A stretch of 49,262 bases of DNA, taken from assembly GCA_002336485.1 (NCBI GenBank), contig DDCZ01000072.1, positions 47,073 to 96,334 of the forward strand, in the 5' to 3' direction. Positions 16,874-25,122 of the stretch are shown here, piece by piece. Within the stretch, counting starts at the first letter, position 1. Every line of letters starts with the position of its first letter. Source of the DNA: Flavobacteriales bacterium UBA1993. GTDB taxonomy: Bacteria > Bacteroidota > Bacteroidia > Flavobacteriales_G > Salibacteraceae. Made by a program: the position numbers and the translations under genes. The notes under the pieces were generated by a model. The model had not been told where the DNA came from, ran no database searches, and was given only the letters and a program-made list of their open reading frames with translations.

Positions 16874-17763
16874 GGTTGGGATTGAATCAGTTCAAACATC
16901 AACAAAACAAGGAAGAACACGTTCATTCCTATTGCCCCTTTTTTGCTCATAGTCATAGCATTGTGGTAGCTCGCTTCACTCGGATCCTTCCACGATTTCT
17001 TGGCCCATGTTGTAAGATGTTTACCCGCTGGCATGCTTACTATAAGCAACAATCCCATGGGTATCATCCATGCAGTGTACTCTAGGAAAAAGTAAAAAAA
17101 GCAACTCAAATTGAAGAGGGCAAACAGCGTGAATGAAAACACAAAGGTTCCGCGAACACCAAGCATATTGCTTAGTGTATTCACACCGTCGGCAGTGTCT
17201 TGCTCATGCTGATATATCTGAGTCAATGGATAACTCGCCCCAATCATGAGTGCGGATACAATCATTCCGATGATGGTTGTTCCCGTGAACGAAATATCGC
17301 CGCTGAGCGCCGCATCCGTGAGCAAGAAAACCAACGCTCCTTGAAATAAGAGAACGATCACAAACCCAAGAATTGGATACTTCTTTAAGCGAATACCTCG
17401 GTAGCTGTATGCCCGAGAGGCAGCAATATAAATGGAGATTAGCACCCCGGTAATCCAGCCATAAAAGAGCAAACTCAGTATAATGGCGAAAAGGTCTAAA
17501 GCGATTGATACGGCAAACATTGATTTCGGTACCTCCTCAGGGTGTTCAATTCCACCGATCGGGCCTGTATCGCGATCCATTAAACTGTTGTATCCATTGC
17601 TTGATGGGTAGACTAAGGCGTGAAGAATGAACAATAACGGCCAAGGTGTGCCCGACCATGGATGGCTGTGGGTAGCGCCAAACAAGAAAATTGGTAGCAG
17701 AAAAAAAGAAAACGGAAATCTCAAATGCGTGAGAATCCGTTTTAGTTCATTTTGTTTGGACAT
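16864..17763 (-). CDS. UbiA-family prenyltransferase
   Basis: 299 residues with about eight membrane helices. The first acidic motif is NSLMDRD (N59, D63, D65) and the second is EQDTADGVNTL (about 185-195), which together bind the magnesium-prenyl diphosphate in UbiA enzymes. The first motif departs from the usual NDxxDxxxD spacing, so activity should be tested. It likely prenylates an aromatic product of the adjacent synthase in the inner membrane. It begins 8 bp after the YceI gene and overlaps the synthase start by 10 bp, so they are co-translated. Confidence 0.9.
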   Translation of the reverse strand: MSKQNELKRILTHLRFPFSFFLLPIFLFGATHSHPWSGTPWPLLFILHALVYPSSNGYNSLMDRDTGPIGGIEHPEEVPKSMFAVSIALDLFAIILSLLFYGWITGVLISIYIAASRAYSYRGIRLKKYPILGFVIVLLFQGALVFLLTDAALSGDISFTGTTIIGMIVSALMIGASYPLTQIYQHEQDTADGVNTLSNMLGVRGTFVFSFTLFALFNLSCFFYFFLEYTAWMIPMGLLLIVSMPAGKHLTTWAKKSWKDPSEASYHNAMTMSKKGAIGMNVFFLVLLMFELIQSQPWN

Positions 17764-17771
17764 GTATGCAA

Positions 17772-18308
17772 TTAGTTGACCGCAACCATTATTTCGCAGA
17801 ACACATCATCGCTAAGAACCCAGCTGTTTTCTCCAACTTCATAATCCAAGCGATCGAGTTCCAGCTTTGCCTTGAAGTATGTTTTATCACCGCTAATTGT
17901 AGGCTCCACAATGAGTTCAACCTCCTTCGACGTTTCCTTGACTGACAGCGTCCCAGCAACTTTAAGATTCCCATTTGTGAGTTTCGCCACGCGCGTAGAT
18001 TTGAACGTAATGTTAGGGTGATTCGTGGCATCAAAATACTCTTCCCCAACCAAGTGCTCATCACGCATTTCGATTCCAGTGTTTATGGAGCTCACCTTGA
18101 TTTCACCACTGAAGGTTGCCGAATTAGGACTACTTGGGTCGTAGCTAACCAAGGACGTAAATTCAGCAAAGAATCCGTCGATATTAATTCCGGCATTCTT
18201 TATTTGAAATTTCACATATTCTTCAACTGCTGGAGGAGCACCAACATCTGCTTTAAAGCCAAACAATAGGGCTGAAAAAAGTGAGATAAACAGTATTCGC
18301 TTGTACAT
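17772..18308 (-). CDS. YceI-family lipid-binding protein
   Basis: 178 residues. Signal peptide (YKRILFISLFSALLFGFKA), then the YceI lipocalin-like beta-barrel: FQIKNAGINIDGFFAEFTS, SGEIKVSSINTGIEMRDEHL (shortened here), FDATNHPNITFKST and VKETSKEVELIVEP. YceI proteins hold polyisoprenoids or quinone-like lipids inside the barrel. As first gene of the operon and next to a prenyltransferase, it is a natural carrier of the pathway product or its isoprenoid precursor through the periplasm, an inference. A pair of direct repeats sits upstream of its start. Confidence 0.92.
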   Translation of the reverse strand: MYKRILFISLFSALLFGFKADVGAPPAVEEYVKFQIKNAGINIDGFFAEFTSLVSYDPSSPNSATFSGEIKVSSINTGIEMRDEHLVGEEYFDATNHPNITFKSTRVAKLTNGNLKVAGTLSVKETSKEVELIVEPTISGDKTYFKAKLELDRLDYEVGENSWVLSDDVFCEIMVAVN

Positions 18309-18336
18309 ATTAATTCGTGTCGGTTAGGTTGGTTAA

Positions 18337-18363
18337 TTCAAAAGTTGATCCAAAAGTTCAAAC
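18337..18363 (-). promoter_or_regulatory. Direct repeat AACTTTTG x2 upstream of the operon
   Basis: On the minus strand two identical 8-mers AACTTTTG (rc at 18351-18358 and 18339-18346) lie 12 bp apart, starting 31 bp before the YceI ATG. Each also matches TAnnTTTG at 7 of 8 positions, so they could be overlapping -7 elements, or a direct-repeat operator for a regulator such as a MerR/LitR type. No regulator gene is adjacent. The rest of the 280-bp gap (18364-18588) shows nothing clear. Confidence 0.5.
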
Positions 18364-18588
18364 GGACCTTTTTTTGATTTGAATGATGATGGCATAATCT
18401 CAAAATCCAGGGCCTAAATATAGATCGTCCGATCTGGTCATGGACAGGTTTGAGGCAAGTATTCTTACTACGAAACAGTGAAGAACACGCCTTTGTTCAA
18501 GACATACAATAATCAAATCGTGGGTTAGGTAGGCCATCGCTGCGTAGAAGTCGAATGCAATCCTGATTCCTTACAATCGAGATTTCGA

Positions 18589-21500
18589 CTATCGAACAAC
18601 GTTTACTATTCCGGTCTTGTAGAACTGGACGTTGCTTCCATTCACTTTAAGCTGAGCCTTATATTCGACTTCAAAGCCATACACGCCAATTTTTACTGGG
18701 ATGTTTTGAAGTGTACCATTCCAACCAATATTCGGATCGGATGATTCAAAAATCACATGGCCCCAGCGATCAAACACTCGGATGTGATAGTTGGTTAAAT
18801 CGCAATCAAATTGTGGCTTAAAGGTCTCATTGATGTCATCGGCGTCTGGTGTGAACGCAAGTGGAACGTACATGAAGCACTCACAATCCCTAACCGTAAC
18901 GGTAATTGAATCTCTTATGTTTCCGCAGTAACTGGTTCCCTCCACATACACGTATGCCGAGTCATTGATAACATATGAATCCTGAACTTCTGTTCCATTC
19001 CAGGTGAATACAGAATTGGAATCATCTGTGCTTAGCATTAGGGAGTCTCCAATACAGAGGACTGTATCGTTGCCAATATTCAGTTTTGGGTAATACTTAT
19101 AATCGAATGAAACAGAGTCTTTTGATATACACCCTTTACGGTTCACCTTAACCGAATAATCACCCGGCCGCCAGACTTCGAGTTGCGAATCATCGGACCC
19201 ATTCTGCCATTCATATACCGCATCGCCTTCAACCTTCGCTGATAAAGTCAACAAGTCACCCTCACACAAAATCGAATCATTCCCAAGCTCGATTTCTGGT
19301 TTAGGGTGTGTTTTGAAAACAGCTGAATCTGAACCGTAACACCCATCCATGGAAACTGTTACAGCGTAGGTACCATCATCAAAAACATTTATGGCCGAAT
19401 CGATTGAACCAGTGTTCCAAGAGTAGCTGTCAAAAAAGCTCCGATAGGCCCGCAAGACGCGACTCTTACCCTCGCATGCAGCTAACGTTGCTGGTAATTC
19501 CGGCACAGGATTCGGCTTAAAGAGAACCTCTGTTGTGGCCTCGGTAAAGCAACCGTCCATATAAACAGATACAGAATAAATACCTGATTTTCGAACGGCT
19601 CTTATCGGAACATCGTATCCGTCATTCCAGGCATAGATGGCGTTTGGATTCGTTGCATCGAGAAACACGGTATCTCCATCGCATGCTTCGTAGTTTGGAT
19701 CAATCTGGACAACGGGCAAGGGGCGAAATTCAACTTGAATGGTGTCGGCAAAAGGGCATCCGAGTTTTGTAACGGAAACCCAATATTGACCTCCAGAATT
19801 CGCTGTAATTGTCTGCTGATTAGAACCTGTATTCCATAGATAATTTGACAGTCCGGATGGGCCAACGGAAATTTCTACGGTTTGATCCTCACACACACTT
19901 TTATCACCTCCTATTATATCAATCGGAGCTTGCACGTAATGGATGTTGACACTGTCGGTAACATGGCAAAAGTCAACAGTGACATCAACCCAATGAATGC
20001 CGCCAGAGGAGCCATTAAAGACCGCGTTTGTTGAGCCATCATGCCAACTATAGGCTGTGGCGTTGTTGGTGGTTGCATCCAAAGAAAACATATCTCCAGG
20101 GCAGCGTAATTGATTATCACCAAGATATGTGGCTGGAATTATCACTGTATCCACCATAATGGTGTCGAATGCCCAACATCCATTTAAGTTAACAGCAACG
20201 GAATATGTCGCTTCTTCACTGATAGAAATACTAGAACCTGTTGAACCAGTGCTCCAGACATAGAGCGCTCCAGCATTGGTAGCGTCCAAAAACAAGTCAT
20301 CATACGGACAAATGGTGGTGTCGGGCCCAATATTGACAATGGGAAAGCTCTGATAGGTTACCTGAATTTGATCGCTATAAGAACAGGAAGATTTTGACAC
20401 GGTAACGGCATAGTTTCCTGCGTTCGTGACCAATTGACTAGGGTTTGTGGATCCATTGTTCCAGAGGTAAGATGCCCCTGACTGAGACGCATCCAATAAC
20501 ATCGTCTGCACATCGCAGAGTTGGGTGTCTGGTCCTAGATTAACCGGCGCCAGGATTACGGTATCAACGATTATCGTATCAGAGCCAACACAACCTAAAC
20601 TATCTACTGAAACCCAATATTGGCCTTCGCCATAGGACACGATTGAAGATGAGGTTGCTCCCGTATTCCATAAATACGAACCTGGAGAGGCCGAAGCATC
20701 TAATACGATCGAATCATACGGGCAAAGCGTTTGATCTACTCCCAAATTTACTGATGGAGAAGTGCCATAGGTAACAAAAATGGTGTCAGACAAAGCACAT
20801 CCGCCAATGGACACGGTGACGGCATATGATCCAGCGTTTGAGACCAAAAAACTAGAGTTTGTTGTGCTGTTTTGCCAGGCATAATTTGCACCGGTTTGTG
20901 TGGCATTAAGCAAAAGTGTGGCATTATCACATAAATGCGTGTCAGGGCCCAGTTGAACAGCGGCAAGCGAAACCGTATCGATCACGATGGTATCGGAGGA
21001 TATACAGTTCATAGCGTCCACTTCAACCCAATAGGTGCCTGCACCGAATATCATAATTGCCGAGTCGTTGCTACCGGTGCTCCAATCATAGGTAGAACTT
21101 GACCAAAGCGCAGAGAGCAATAAACTATCGTATGGACATAAGGTGGTGTCATTCCCCAAATCGACAATCGGATAATCACTAACCGTTACAATAATTGTGT
21201 CTGATACTTCACAAGATCCAACCGTTACTGTTACCATATATGTATCAGAAGCAGTGACGTTGTAAATTGGCCCGGTATATCCATCATGCCAGAGATATTC
21301 TGCTCCGACAATAGTCGCATCTAGAAACAAGGTGTCGCCGGTGCAAATTGCCGTATCATTTCCTAATCCAACTTGAAATTGTGTGTAGTAGGCATTAAAC
21401 CCTACGCTAGAAGTATCAATTGTTCCACCGTTCTTATCGTAATGCTCAATACCCGCTTCAACATTGTTGTTGTAAAAATCTGTATTGCTGAGATGCAGCG

Positions 21501-22554
21501 TAGCTGTGGTAGTCGCGGATAGGACATCGCCCTTTGTTAGGAAGATCGCACCACCTTCAGAGGGGTTTGTAAGGTTGGCCGCAACGGTTGCTGAGTTGTT
21601 AATAAAGGTGCATGAGTCGATATGATATGCATGTCCTGGAGAAACGTTGGTAAGGTCATAAACGCAAATCGCACCGCCGGCATTTCGGTCATGGAGCAAG
21701 TCTCCATTGTCTGCATTTTGGCTAAACACGTAATTATCACAAAAGCTTGAATTGGATACGGCGGCCGTATCTAAATCACGTAAAAGAACAGCGCCACCGT
21801 GACCTCCATTGTAATATTGATTGGCGTAGTTTCCAGAAAAGTCACAATTTCTTATGAAGGCTTCGGCGTAGTTACTTGGCCCCGTGGTGTTCGGGTTTCG
21901 TCGTCCGTAAATCCATATTGCGCCTCCACTCCCCGACCTTCCGCCAGCATATGTTCCAGGTACATCGAGGCTTCTGTTGTCTCTGAATATGCATTGGTTA
22001 ATGTCTATATGCATGGTTGAGGAAGAATCGCAATCAAGTCGCATTCCACCTCCATAAGCATAGCTGGTTGAGCCGCACGTTTCCTTGATGTGACAATTCT
22101 GAATAATAATGTCTTGGAAATACAGATGAACCGAATCAGACACGCCATCATTGGTGTCGCCGCTATTGCACCCAGTTCCTGCGTAATAATAAAGGAATCC
22201 TCGTCGTGTTGTATCCCCATCGATTCTTGTTCCGAGTCCAGAAGCGGTTCCAATAAAGCTTAAACTCTTGCCTTCAGGTAGCTTAACGACGGGAATATAT
22301 TGATTCACCGATGTGGCCAATTGATAGAGTCCTGTATCAATCTTTATCGTATCACCATCTGTAGCTATGTTGTCTGCAGCATATTGAATCGTAGCACAAG
22401 GTGAGGCGGAGCCGCCACAGGTTGTGGCATTCGTACCGGATGCGTCGCTTACATGCACAACGCTCTGAGCTGCAGTATTTAACGAAAATGAATAAATACA
22501 AACCAGCAGCAGGAAAATTCGAAAGTCAGATATGCTTAGGGCAAATACCTTCAT
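18589..22554 (-). CDS. Giant surface protein: beta-helix, 12 Ig-like modules, T9SS type B domain
   Basis: 1321 residues. Signal peptide about 1-29, then a parallel beta-helix/polymorphic-outer-membrane-like region with GDTIKIDTGLYQ, FRDNRS and GGAIW-type rungs up to about residue 400. Twelve modules of about 69 residues follow, each with LGxDTxLCxxDxxxLxA, YxWxxGS and GxYxVxV, ending in SDTIxV. The C-terminus, MYVPLAFTPDADDINETFKP then YHIRVFDRWGHVIFES, is a type B gliding-associated T9SS sorting domain (quoted in pieces). The protein should be exported and displayed on the surface, probably in adhesion. Modules alternate between two subtypes, described in the findings. It stands alone, divergent from pirin. 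Confidence 0.94.
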   Translation of the reverse strand: MKVFALSISDFRIFLLLVCIYSFSLNTAAQSVVHVSDASGTNATTCGGSASPCATIQYAADNIATDGDTIKIDTGLYQLATSVNQYIPVVKLPEGKSLSFIGTASGLGTRIDGDTTRRGFLYYYAGTGCNSGDTNDGVSDSVHLYFQDIIIQNCHIKETCGSTSYAYGGGMRLDCDSSSTMHIDINQCIFRDNRSLDVPGTYAGGRSGSGGAIWIYGRRNPNTTGPSNYAEAFIRNCDFSGNYANQYYNGGHGGAVLLRDLDTAAVSNSSFCDNYVFSQNADNGDLLHDRNAGGAICVYDLTNVSPGHAYHIDSCTFINNSATVAANLTNPSEGGAIFLTKGDVLSATTTATLHLSNTDFYNNNVEAGIEHYDKNGGTIDTSSVGFNAYYTQFQVGLGNDTAICTGDTLFLDATIVGAEYLWHDGYTGPIYNVTASDTYMVTVTVGSCEVSDTIIVTVSDYPIVDLGNDTTLCPYDSLLLSALWSSSTYDWSTGSNDSAIMIFGAGTYWVEVDAMNCISSDTIVIDTVSLAAVQLGPDTHLCDNATLLLNATQTGANYAWQNSTTNSSFLVSNAGSYAVTVSIGGCALSDTIFVTYGTSPSVNLGVDQTLCPYDSIVLDASASPGSYLWNTGATSSSIVSYGEGQYWVSVDSLGCVGSDTIIVDTVILAPVNLGPDTQLCDVQTMLLDASQSGASYLWNNGSTNPSQLVTNAGNYAVTVSKSSCSYSDQIQVTYQSFPIVNIGPDTTICPYDDLFLDATNAGALYVWSTGSTGSSISISEEATYSVAVNLNGCWAFDTIMVDTVIIPATYLGDNQLRCPGDMFSLDATTNNATAYSWHDGSTNAVFNGSSGGIHWVDVTVDFCHVTDSVNIHYVQAPIDIIGGDKSVCEDQTVEISVGPSGLSNYLWNTGSNQQTITANSGGQYWVSVTKLGCPFADTIQVEFRPLPVVQIDPNYEACDGDTVFLDATNPNAIYAWNDGYDVPIRAVRKSGIYSVSVYMDGCFTEATTEVLFKPNPVPELPATLAACEGKSRVLRAYRSFFDSYSWNTGSIDSAINVFDDGTYAVTVSMDGCYGSDSAVFKTHPKPEIELGNDSILCEGDLLTLSAKVEGDAVYEWQNGSDDSQLEVWRPGDYSVKVNRKGCISKDSVSFDYKYYPKLNIGNDTVLCIGDSLMLSTDDSNSVFTWNGTEVQDSYVINDSAYVYVEGTSYCGNIRDSITVTVRDCECFMYVPLAFTPDADDINETFKPQFDCDLTNYHIRVFDRWGHVIFESSDPNIGWNGTLQNIPVKIGVYGFEVEYKAQLKVNGSNVQFYKTGIVNVVR

Positions 22555-22646
22555 AGAGTTGCGGGTAAATATACATCAGCGAATGGTTCTGATTATTGTG
22601 AAAACGAAGGACCTTCGCTACCGTTGCTCCCTGATTTTGAATCAAA

Positions 22647-22679
22647 TTGTGTGTATGTACATTTAATGTATTAGTTTTG
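22647..22679 (+). promoter_or_regulatory. Putative promoter of the pirin operon
   Basis: TTG (22647-22649), 22 bases, then TAGTTTTG (22672-22679), a perfect TAnnTTTG match. It ends 4 bp before the ATG at 22684, so the message would be almost leaderless. Confidence 0.55.
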
Positions 22680-22683
22680 AAAT

Positions 22684-23556
22684 ATGTCAAGGTCAATAAA
22701 AACAGTTATCGCTTCCCAAAAAGTAAACATGGGAGGAATAATATTAGACCAGCCTTTACCAAGTAAAGGACTGGATATGGTGGATCCATTTTTACTCATT
22801 CATCATTGGGACGATCAATTAAATGGTGGTCAAAAACAACAAGATGCCGGAGTTGGCCCGCACCCACACCGGGGTTTCACTCCCGTGACATTCATCTTTA
22901 AAGGTGGAGTGCATCATCGAGACTCAACAGGTGTTGAAAGCATTATTGAGGCGGGAGGCACACAATGGATGAATAGCGGACGTGGTATTGTTCATAGCGA
23001 GCGACCAACGAAGGAGCTGGCAGAATCTGGCGGAAAATTTGAGATTATTCAATTCTGGGTTAACTCACCGGCTGCATCGAAATTTGATCCACCAAGCTAT
23101 CAGCCGCTTAAGTATGAGGATACACCAACCGTCAAGTCTGCTGACGGGCTCGTGACTATTGGTGTCGTGGCCGGTCAATTTCATGGTAAAACGGGACCAG
23201 TTAGTGGAAGCTCACCTCTAGCTACTTTGAGACTAGAAGCTTCGAAAGGTGGGGAAATGTCCATGGAAATACCAAAAGACTATAACGCACTTCTCTACGT
23301 ATTAGATGGTGAAGTAAAAATCGGAGACAAAACTGTGGGCACAAAGGACATGGTTGTATTCAACAATGATGGTGGCTCTATTGATGTCTCAATATTGGAA
23401 GACACTAGAGCGATCATACTCTCTGGAGAACCAATTAATGAACCCGTAGTGAGCTACGGACCTTTCGTAATGAATTCTGAACAAGAAATTCGAGAAGCCA
23501 TTCGAGACTACCAAAATGGAAAGCTTGGTACATTGGTTGAGCGCTTTGAAGGATGA
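22684..23556 (+). CDS. Pirin-family bicupin
   Basis: 290 residues. The N-terminal cupin has the pirin metal-binding signature PHPHRGFTPVTFIF (His at about 59, 61) with a further ligand in HHRDSTG and EAGGTQWMNSGRGIVHSE; the C-terminal cupin is weaker (YVLDGEVKIGDKTVG). Pirins bind iron and some are quercetin dioxygenases or redox sensors; the actual role here is unknown. The TGA overlaps the next ATG as ATGA (23553-23556), so the cupin-like gene is coupled. Confidence 0.94.
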   Translation: MSRSIKTVIASQKVNMGGIILDQPLPSKGLDMVDPFLLIHHWDDQLNGGQKQQDAGVGPHPHRGFTPVTFIFKGGVHHRDSTGVESIIEAGGTQWMNSGRGIVHSERPTKELAESGGKFEIIQFWVNSPAASKFDPPSYQPLKYEDTPTVKSADGLVTIGVVAGQFHGKTGPVSGSSPLATLRLEASKGGEMSMEIPKDYNALLYVLDGEVKIGDKTVGTKDMVVFNNDGGSIDVSILEDTRAIILSGEPINEPVVSYGPFVMNSEQEIREAIRDYQNGKLGTLVERFEG

Positions 23557-24128
23557 AACGCCAGCAATTCATATTGAATATGTCACTGATTGGAGCGGCT
23601 TCCCTCCTATCTCCGAAACTTCTTTTTGCGAGGAATTCGAAGCCAATAAGAAAGGTGCATATTCCGCTGGGGGCCGAACATATCCGACACGGGTTATACA
23701 GTCCCAAGCAGATTGTAAGTACAAATCTGCCCAGCTGGTTTGAAGTATTTGAGCGTGATATTCTTTTATCCAATGGTCACTCCGTTGGCCCAAATGACTT
23801 AGGAGTTCTTAATTTGAAGGTAAATGCCGATTCTTTGAGCATTTTTCAAAAAGGGAATGATTTCAGCATTTTGAATGGAAGAGAAAATCATGATTTAAGC
23901 CCACAGAATTCGGTTAAAACCATTCAAACAAAAACGGGTAAAATTCTAATCCTGCCTGTAGGTAAAAACAAGATCGAGCACCCAGGCGCAATCGGTATTT
24001 GCCTAAAAGGGACAGTCAAAGTTGATTCCCAACAATTAAATGAATTCGACTGCCTCTCACTTACAAGTGAACAGGTGGTAGACGTCAAACAAAATTCCAT
24101 TATTATCCTAATACAGAATACATTATGA
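23553..24128 (+). CDS. Exported cupin-like protein coupled to pirin
   Basis: 191 residues. MKRQQFILNMSLIGAASLL at the start is an export signal with a KR in place of the twin Arg of Tat signals. The middle is not recognised. The last 50 residues (GAIGICLKGTVKVD, NEFDCLSLTSEQ, SIIILIQ) look like the second cupin of pirins, so it may be a single cupin. No metal ligands of a pirin HPHRG type are visible. It overlaps both pirin and the CDGSH gene by 4 bp (ATGA). Function is unknown. Confidence 0.75.
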   Translation: MKRQQFILNMSLIGAASLLSPKLLFARNSKPIRKVHIPLGAEHIRHGLYSPKQIVSTNLPSWFEVFERDILLSNGHSVGPNDLGVLNLKVNADSLSIFQKGNDFSILNGRENHDLSPQNSVKTIQTKTGKILILPVGKNKIEHPGAIGICLKGTVKVDSQQLNEFDCLSLTSEQVVDVKQNSIIILIQNTL

Positions 24129-24361
24129 GTGATGCAAAACGAGCTGGCGACACGCCAGTAATGGTTGAGTTAGAAGAAAACAAGGTATACGCATGGTGCG
24201 CTTGCGGGAAGTCGAATGGACAACCTTGGTGCAACGGTGCGCACAGTGATGGAAGCATGACGCCACACGTATTTAAAGCCGAGGAATCAAAGACCGCTGC
24301 GATATGTTTGTGCAAGCAAACGAGTACGCCGCCATATTGCGACGGTTCACACGCCAAATAA
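24125..24361 (+). CDS. Double CDGSH iron-sulfur protein
   Basis: 78 residues with two complete 2Fe-2S motifs: CACGKSNGQPWCNGAH (about 24-39) and CLCKQTSTPPYCDGSH (about 61-76). Each gives three Cys and one His, the mitoNEET-type ligand set, in a tandem form typical of bacterial minimal proteins. It should be a small soluble electron carrier or iron-sulfur donor. The start overlaps the preceding stop by 4 bp, making a pirin, cupin-like, CDGSH operon of redox-related proteins. It ends 7 bp from the convergent gene at 24368, with no visible terminator. Confidence 0.95.
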   Translation: MSDAKRAGDTPVMVELEENKVYAWCACGKSNGQPWCNGAHSDGSMTPHVFKAEESKTAAICLCKQTSTPPYCDGSHAK

Positions 24362-24367
24362 ATTCAC

Positions 24368-24928
24368 TTATTTCCTGACTTCCTCTCCTTTGAGTTGTTC
24401 CTTGAAGATACGCTCGTATGCAACAAACAGTACTCCACTGTAACACAAATCGCCGAGAATTGTAAACTTCAAAAACGGAATGGCGGCAGCATAACATGCA
24501 ACGAGCCCTCCACCTGTCATCGGATACATGGTTCCCTGCATCCAAACGCCAAGATTGCTGAATGTAAAGAAGATGGCGGAAGCCATGAGGCTACCACCCA
24601 AGATACGCGGAAGTGTAATCTGCTTAAGGAAGGATGATCCTAATAGAAAAATCAGTACGATACTGCCGTAAATGAAAAAGGACCCCGGAGTAAATAGAGT
24701 AAACTCTGATCCCATACTGTAAACAACATTGTTTAGAAATAAGTCGCTTAAAAACCAAGCGCCCATAGTTAACAATAAACCAAGGCCTCGTTTACCAAAG
24801 TAGGCTGCACCAAAGAGTGCCATCGCTCCGAGCGGCGCGAAATTCATTGGATGTGGAATGAGTCGAGTGGCCGCTGCAATGAGGACAATTGCGGACACAA
24901 GTAATACGTTCTTTGACTGATTTTGCAT
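24368..24928 (-). CDS. DUF6580-like integral membrane protein
   Basis: 186 residues with about five or six membrane helices. The opening pattern IAAATRLIPHPMNFAPLGAM is the recognisable signature of the DUF6580 group, a putative transport family related by shape to S components of ECF-type vitamin transporters. Glycines and the PHP motif near residues 25-27 are conserved in such proteins as I know them. No ATPase or T component is nearby, so substrate and mechanism are open. It is monocistronic between the CDGSH and ABC transporter genes. Confidence 0.78.
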   Translation of the reverse strand: MQNQSKNVLLVSAIVLIAAATRLIPHPMNFAPLGAMALFGAAYFGKRGLGLLLTMGAWFLSDLFLNNVVYSMGSEFTLFTPGSFFIYGSIVLIFLLGSSFLKQITLPRILGGSLMASAIFFTFSNLGVWMQGTMYPMTGGGLVACYAAAIPFLKFTILGDLCYSGVLFVAYERIFKEQLKGEEVRK

Positions 24929-25059
24929 GATGCGAATTTAATGGACAACATTGAATCTCTTCCGTTCAATTATCAAGTATCTGTAAATTACTCAAAATCT
25001 GAGTGTTACAAGTTGCTCTGAACGTGGATTTTCTCTGCATAAAATGAGCCGTTTCGACA

Positions 25060-25088
25060 TTGTCAATCCTTTCGCTTGACTATTTTTG
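25060..25088 (+). promoter_or_regulatory. Bacteroidota promoter of the ABC transporter
   Basis: TTG (25060-25062), N18, TATTTTTG (25081-25088), a perfect TAnnTTTG match with ideal spacing, 34 bp before the ATG at 25123. The rest of the gap 24929-25059 shows no gene. Confidence 0.65.
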
Positions 25089-25122
25089 GCTTAGCCGAAG
25101 CCAGACGAATTAAATTATCTAG

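Noticed and set aside
18589..22554. Period-like repeats in the DNA taken as a possible CRISPR or satellite
   Set aside because: They are long protein modules of about 207 bp with changing codons, with no short conserved repeat and unique spacers.
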